Assembly (NCBI RefSeq): GCF_001469875.2
Contig: NZ_LOPW02000005.1
Location: 124,001 to 188,000, forward strand
Source of the DNA: Haloferax marisrubri
Lineage (GTDB): Archaea > Halobacteriota > Halobacteria > Halobacteriales > Haloferacaceae
Direction of reading: 5' to 3'
DNA: 64,000 bases
The notes under the pieces: model-generated
Told to the model about the DNA's origin: nothing
The model's database searches: none
The model's input: the letters and a program-made list of their open reading frames with translations, nothing else
Made by a program: the position numbers and the translations under genes
Part shown: piece by piece, positions 61,413-64,000 of the stretch
Numbering within the stretch: the stretch's first letter is position 1
How the letters are laid out: each line of letters opens with the position of its first letter

Positions 61413-61967
61413 ATGACGCTCCCCGACCTCTCGGCGTTCGACGCGGTCGTCTACGACCTCGACGGCACGCTCGTGCACCTCCGCGTCGACTGGAACGACG
61501 CCGCTCGCGACGCCGCGACCGTCCTGCGGGACGCCGGCGTCGACGCCGACTCGCTGGACCTCTGGAAGATGCTCGACGCGGCCGACGAGGCCGGCGTCCG
61601 CGACGAATTGGAGCGGGAGCTCGCGGCCCACGAGCGGGAGGGCGCGTGGGTCTCAGACCGCCTCCCGCTCGCGGACCACCTCGCCGACGACGGCGTCCCC
61701 TCCGGCGTCTGCTCGCTCAACGCCGAGGACGCCTGCCGGGTCGCGCTCGACGTGCACGACCTCGCGACCCACGTCGACGCCGTCGTCGGCCGCGACACCG
61801 TGGCGACGCAGAAGCCCGACCCGGAGCCGTTGCTCACGACGCTCGAACGCATGGCGGTCGACCCCGACTCGGCCGTGTTCGTCGGCGACTCGGCCCGCGA
61901 CGAGGTGACGGCCGACCGCGCCGGCGTCGCCTTCAGATACGTCGATGGCGGTCCCTCCGGGGTCTGA
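61413..61967 (+). CDS. HAD-superfamily hydrolase
   Basis: 184 residues. Motif I VVYDLDGTLVHL near residue 15 has the nucleophile Asp and the acid/base Asp; motif II is in GVCSLNAED, with Asn replacing the usual Ser/Thr environment; motif IV is VFVGDSARDEVTADRAG. It is a phosphatase of phosphoglycolate-phosphatase-like type, with a short helical cap. Substrate unknown. The ATG at 61413 gives MTLPDLSAF. Confidence 0.88.
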   Translation: MTLPDLSAFDAVVYDLDGTLVHLRVDWNDAARDAATVLRDAGVDADSLDLWKMLDAADEAGVRDELERELAAHEREGAWVSDRLPLADHLADDGVPSGVCSLNAEDACRVALDVHDLATHVDAVVGRDTVATQKPDPEPLLTTLERMAVDPDSAVFVGDSARDEVTADRAGVAFRYVDGGPSGV

Positions 61968-62174
61968 GCGAGTCCGAACGAACAGGGACGGACCAGGGGA
62001 GGCAGGGACAGGATAGGGGCGAACAGGCGGCACGTCCGCTCCGCCGGGCGTCGTGCCGCGCTCCCGCGTCTCGCCCGGCGGCGATGCTCAACGCACGGGG
62101 GCGCTGGCCGCGGAATGCGTGATAAACCTCCGCCCCGGCGCGGGCGTTAAGCCCGCCGAGTCCTACGCTCACCC

Positions 62175-62588
62175 ATGGGATTCCCCGTCTCGTACTACTG
62201 TCCGCACTGCGGCGCGGTCGTCGAACTCGAACGCGACGGCTATCTGGCCGACAAGTCGGTGACGCCGTACCCGCTCGAAGGCTGGTCGTACGCCGACCCG
62301 ACCGACGGCTTCGAAGACGCCGAGGGCGTCCGGTTCTCCTGCGGCGAGAGCGACGCGCCCGGCCTGTCGTGGACCGATGACGTGGTCGACGCCGACGACG
62401 TGGAACAGCCCGGACTGTCGTCGCCGTGCGGTCGCGAGTTCTACCTCTCGTTCGTCAGATACGAGGACGGCCGCGAGGTCGAGGCGGTTCCCGAGAGCGA
62501 CTACGTCGTCATCGGCGGTCGAGGTCCCTCGGGGCCGACCGGCCCCGGCGGACCGGACGCGGGACCGCGCGGTCCCGGCGGATTCTGA
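62175..62588 (+). CDS. Putative zinc protein with Gly/Pro-rich tail
   Basis: 137 residues. C9 and C12 (YYCPHCGAV), C56 (FSCGES) and C85 (SPCGREF) could bind one zinc ion. The middle is acidic and globular-looking. The last ~22 residues repeat Gly-Pro units like a short collagen-type tail, probably disordered. The family is unknown to me. It stands between the HAD gene and the membrane protein gene on the same strand, with gaps over 150 bases. Confidence 0.7.
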   Translation: MGFPVSYYCPHCGAVVELERDGYLADKSVTPYPLEGWSYADPTDGFEDAEGVRFSCGESDAPGLSWTDDVVDADDVEQPGLSSPCGREFYLSFVRYEDGREVEAVPESDYVVIGGRGPSGPTGPGGPDAGPRGPGGF

Positions 62589-62616
62589 GCCCGCGTCCGC
62601 GACTCGCACGCACACT

Positions 62617-62680
62617 CGGTCGCCCGGTTGTTCGGTCGCCCGGCCGTCCGGTCATTCGATCATCCGGCCGTTCGACGGCG
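62617..62680. repeat. Four imperfect 16-bp tandem repeats
   Basis: Units starting at 62617, 62633, 62649 and 62665, each beginning CGG(T/C)C. Units 1 and 2 share CGGTCGCCCGG; units 3 and 4 are more diverged. The array lies about 70-130 bases upstream of the gene at 62747. Origin and role unknown; replication slippage of a GC-rich stretch is the simplest reading. Confidence 0.6.
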
Positions 62681-62746
62681 ACACCGCTCACGTCGTGCGA
62701 GCACGCGTCAGCACGTATTCAATAGCTCACGCGGCGACTATCCACC

Positions 62747-63094
62747 ATGGTTCCCATTCAGTCCACGTTCGGCCTCGGCGACGCGCTGTTCTTCGTGCCG
62801 TTCGTCTTCATCCTCGTCGTCGTCCTCGCGTTCGCCGGCGCGGTGGTCTATCTCGAACACAGAAAGGAGATGGCGCTCATCGAGCGCGGCCAGTACGACG
62901 AGGTCAGCCGCGACTCGCGGGCGTGGATTCTCGGCGGCGGCCTGCTCGTCCTCGCGCTCGGCCTCGGGAGCGTCGTCTCGGCGCTCCTCTCCGGCGGCGC
63001 GGTCGGCGACGGCGTGACCGCGGTGTTCGTCGGTCTCGCGGCGCTCGCGTACTACTTCTACAAGCGCCGCGCGGTCGGAACGACCGCCGCCTGA
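62747..63094 (+). CDS. Three-helix membrane protein, DUF6249-like
   Basis: 115 residues. A first helix (~10-34) is followed by the motif EHRKEMALIERGQYDE, common in a family of short membrane proteins annotated DUF6249, then two further helices. TATA-like GTATTCAATAG lies about 30 bases upstream of the ATG. Function unknown. Convergent with rtcB. Confidence 0.75.
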   Translation: MVPIQSTFGLGDALFFVPFVFILVVVLAFAGAVVYLEHRKEMALIERGQYDEVSRDSRAWILGGGLLVLALGLGSVVSALLSGGAVGDGVTAVFVGLAALAYYFYKRRAVGTTAA

Positions 63095-63116
63095 GCCGCG
63101 AAAAGCGGTCGGGAAC

Positions 63117-64000
63117 TCAGCCCTTGATGTTGCAGACGGGGAACGTCCGCGCGACCTTGTCGCCGATGCCCAGTTCGTCGGAGACGCGGACGACCTCGTC
63201 GACGTCCTTGTAGACGCCCGGCGCTTCCTCGGCGACCGTCGCGCCCGACTGGGCCTTCACGTATATCTTCTCCTGCTCGCGGAGTTCGTCCTGCACCGTC
63301 TCGCCCCAGTACTCCTGTTTCGCCTTGGTTCGGCTCATGAGCCGGCCCGCGCCGTGGGCCGTCGAGCCGAAGGTGAGGTCGAGCGACTGGTCGCCGCCGC
63401 GGAGGACGTAGCTCCCCGCGCCCATGCTGCCGGGGATGATGACCGGCTGGCCCACGTCGGCGTAGGCGGGCGGCAGTTCGGGTCGGCCCGCGGGGAACGC
63501 CCGCGTCGCGCCCTTCCGGTGGACGTAGAGTTCGCGCTCCTCGCGCTCGACGGCGTCGCCGTCTCGCACAGGTCGCCCCTCCGGGTCGACCCCGACCTCG
63601 TGAACCTCCTTCTTGGCGATGTTGTGCGCCACGTCGTACAAGAGGCGCATCTCCATGTCGCGCCAGTCGCGGTCGAACACGTCGGCGAACACCTCGCGCG
63701 TGCGGTGCATGATGAGCTGTCGGTTCACCCACGCGAAGTTGATGGCAGCGCACATCGCGCCGTAGTACTCCTCGGCGAGTTCGGAGCCGGCGGGTGCGGC
63801 CGCGAGTTCCTTGTCCGGCAAGCCGTCGAGCAGGTCCTTGTGTTCCTTCTCGATGCGCCGGAGGTAGTCGGTGCAGGTCTGGTGGCCGAGGCCGCGGGAG
63901 CCGCAGTGGATGAGGACGACGATTTGGTCGGCTTCGAGACCGAACGACTCGGCCACGTCCTCGCGGTAGATGTCGGTGACGCGCTGGACTTCGAGGAAGT
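63117..64000 (-). CDS. rtcB: RNA-splicing ligase RtcB, C-terminal part (5' end outside window)
   Basis: The frame runs open to the window edge; 293 codons are seen of about 480. Joins 2',3'-cyclic phosphate and 5'-OH ends during tRNA splicing, using GTP and manganese. Metal ligands are in IHCGSRGLGHQ and YDVAHNIAKKE; the loop IPGSMGAGSYVLRG binds GMP, and the guanylated histidine is in STAHGAGRLMSR. The terminal VCNIKG is the conserved C-terminus. It matches the many intron-processing needs of archaea. Confidence 0.96.
   Translation of the reverse strand, partial: FLEVQRVTDIYREDVAESFGLEADQIVVLIHCGSRGLGHQTCTDYLRRIEKEHKDLLDGLPDKELAAAPAGSELAEEYYGAMCAAINFAWVNRQLIMHRTREVFADVFDRDWRDMEMRLLYDVAHNIAKKEVHEVGVDPEGRPVRDGDAVEREERELYVHRKGATRAFPAGRPELPPAYADVGQPVIIPGSMGAGSYVLRGGDQSLDLTFGSTAHGAGRLMSRTKAKQEYWGETVQDELREQEKIYVKAQSGATVAEEAPGVYKDVDEVVRVSDELGIGDKVARTFPVCNIKG

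Noticed and set aside
62617-62680. CRISPR-like short repeat array
   Set aside because: The units are contiguous 16-mers without spacers, and no cas gene is present.

Overview
The window comes from a haloarchaeon, most probably Haloferax volcanii or a very close relative. Evidence: GC-rich DNA with strongly acidic proteins, archaeal-type ribosomal proteins and RNA polymerase subunits, TATA-type promoters placed about 25-30 bases ahead of start codons (leaderless mRNAs), and a 59-residue zinc-finger protein that I recognise as the H. volcanii HVO_2753 family next to aEF-1 beta, as in that species. I see no insertion sequence, integrase, prophage, CRISPR array or replication origin. This is core chromosome with a few accessory genes.

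Layout. 1-2.6 kb: tail of an RND/MMPL exporter, a zinc-ribbon membrane protein and a TetR regulator. 2.6-9.3 kb: a thioredoxin, then tRNA-Ser(GCT)-rps13-rps4-rps11-rpoD-tRNA-Leu(CAG)-rpl18e-rpl13-rps9-rpoN-rpoK-eno-rps2, the classic archaeal ribosomal/RNAP cluster with two tRNA genes embedded. 9.4-12.6 kb: rhodanese-MBL hydrolase, VOC protein, F420-associated DUF2342 metalloprotease-like protein. 12.8-20.2 kb: small membrane protein, an uncharacterised protein divergent from Dna2 nuclease-helicase, Lhr helicase and an RNase Z-like hydrolase. 20.2-23.7 kb: ipk-mvk (mevalonate pathway), an acidic membrane protein and an M42 aminopeptidase. 23.7-28.6 kb: rpl11, rpl1-rpl10-rpl12, a TctA-like membrane protein, the zinc-finger micro-protein and aEF-1 beta.

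28.6-36.4 kb: a trans-sulfuration enzyme, rpl21e-rpoF, DUF655-ksgA-MscS-HemK, and a two-gene MetE-type methionine synthase. 36.5-42.9 kb: SnoaL-like protein, the rpl7ae-rps28e-rpl24e-ndk operon (minus strand), TmcA, a 54-residue zinc protein and an HTH-GNAT protein. 43-48.8 kb: etfB-etfA-fixC plus a 7Fe/zinc-type ferredoxin. 48.8-54.7 kb: cyclase-family protein, gltX, idsA and rnj (minus), then lsm-rpl37e (plus). 55-64 kb: purF, a DUF420 protein, tRNA-Leu(GAG), an MBF1-like factor, AlaX, an acyl-CoA dehydrogenase, a HAD phosphatase, small zinc or membrane proteins, and the C-terminal part of RtcB.

Functionally most of the window serves translation and RNA metabolism (ribosomal proteins, tRNA genes, tRNA modification and editing, GluRS, RNase J, Lsm, RtcB), with a second theme in isoprenoid lipid synthesis (mvk, ipk, idsA). 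The genes that in other archaea form one run (rps2-mvk-ipk-rnj-idsA-gltX) are here in three separated blocks. The most interesting non-coding signal is a well-formed candidate kink-turn in the long 5' leader of rpl7ae, whose product is the kink-turn-binding protein, suggesting autoregulation. Other leads are a structured rpl1 leader, a hairpin plus T-run that overlaps the purF promoter, loss of zinc ligands in L24e and of all cysteines in RpoD, and a degenerate MetE half-protein paired with an intact one. I did not find a clear new multi-gene defence or mobile system.
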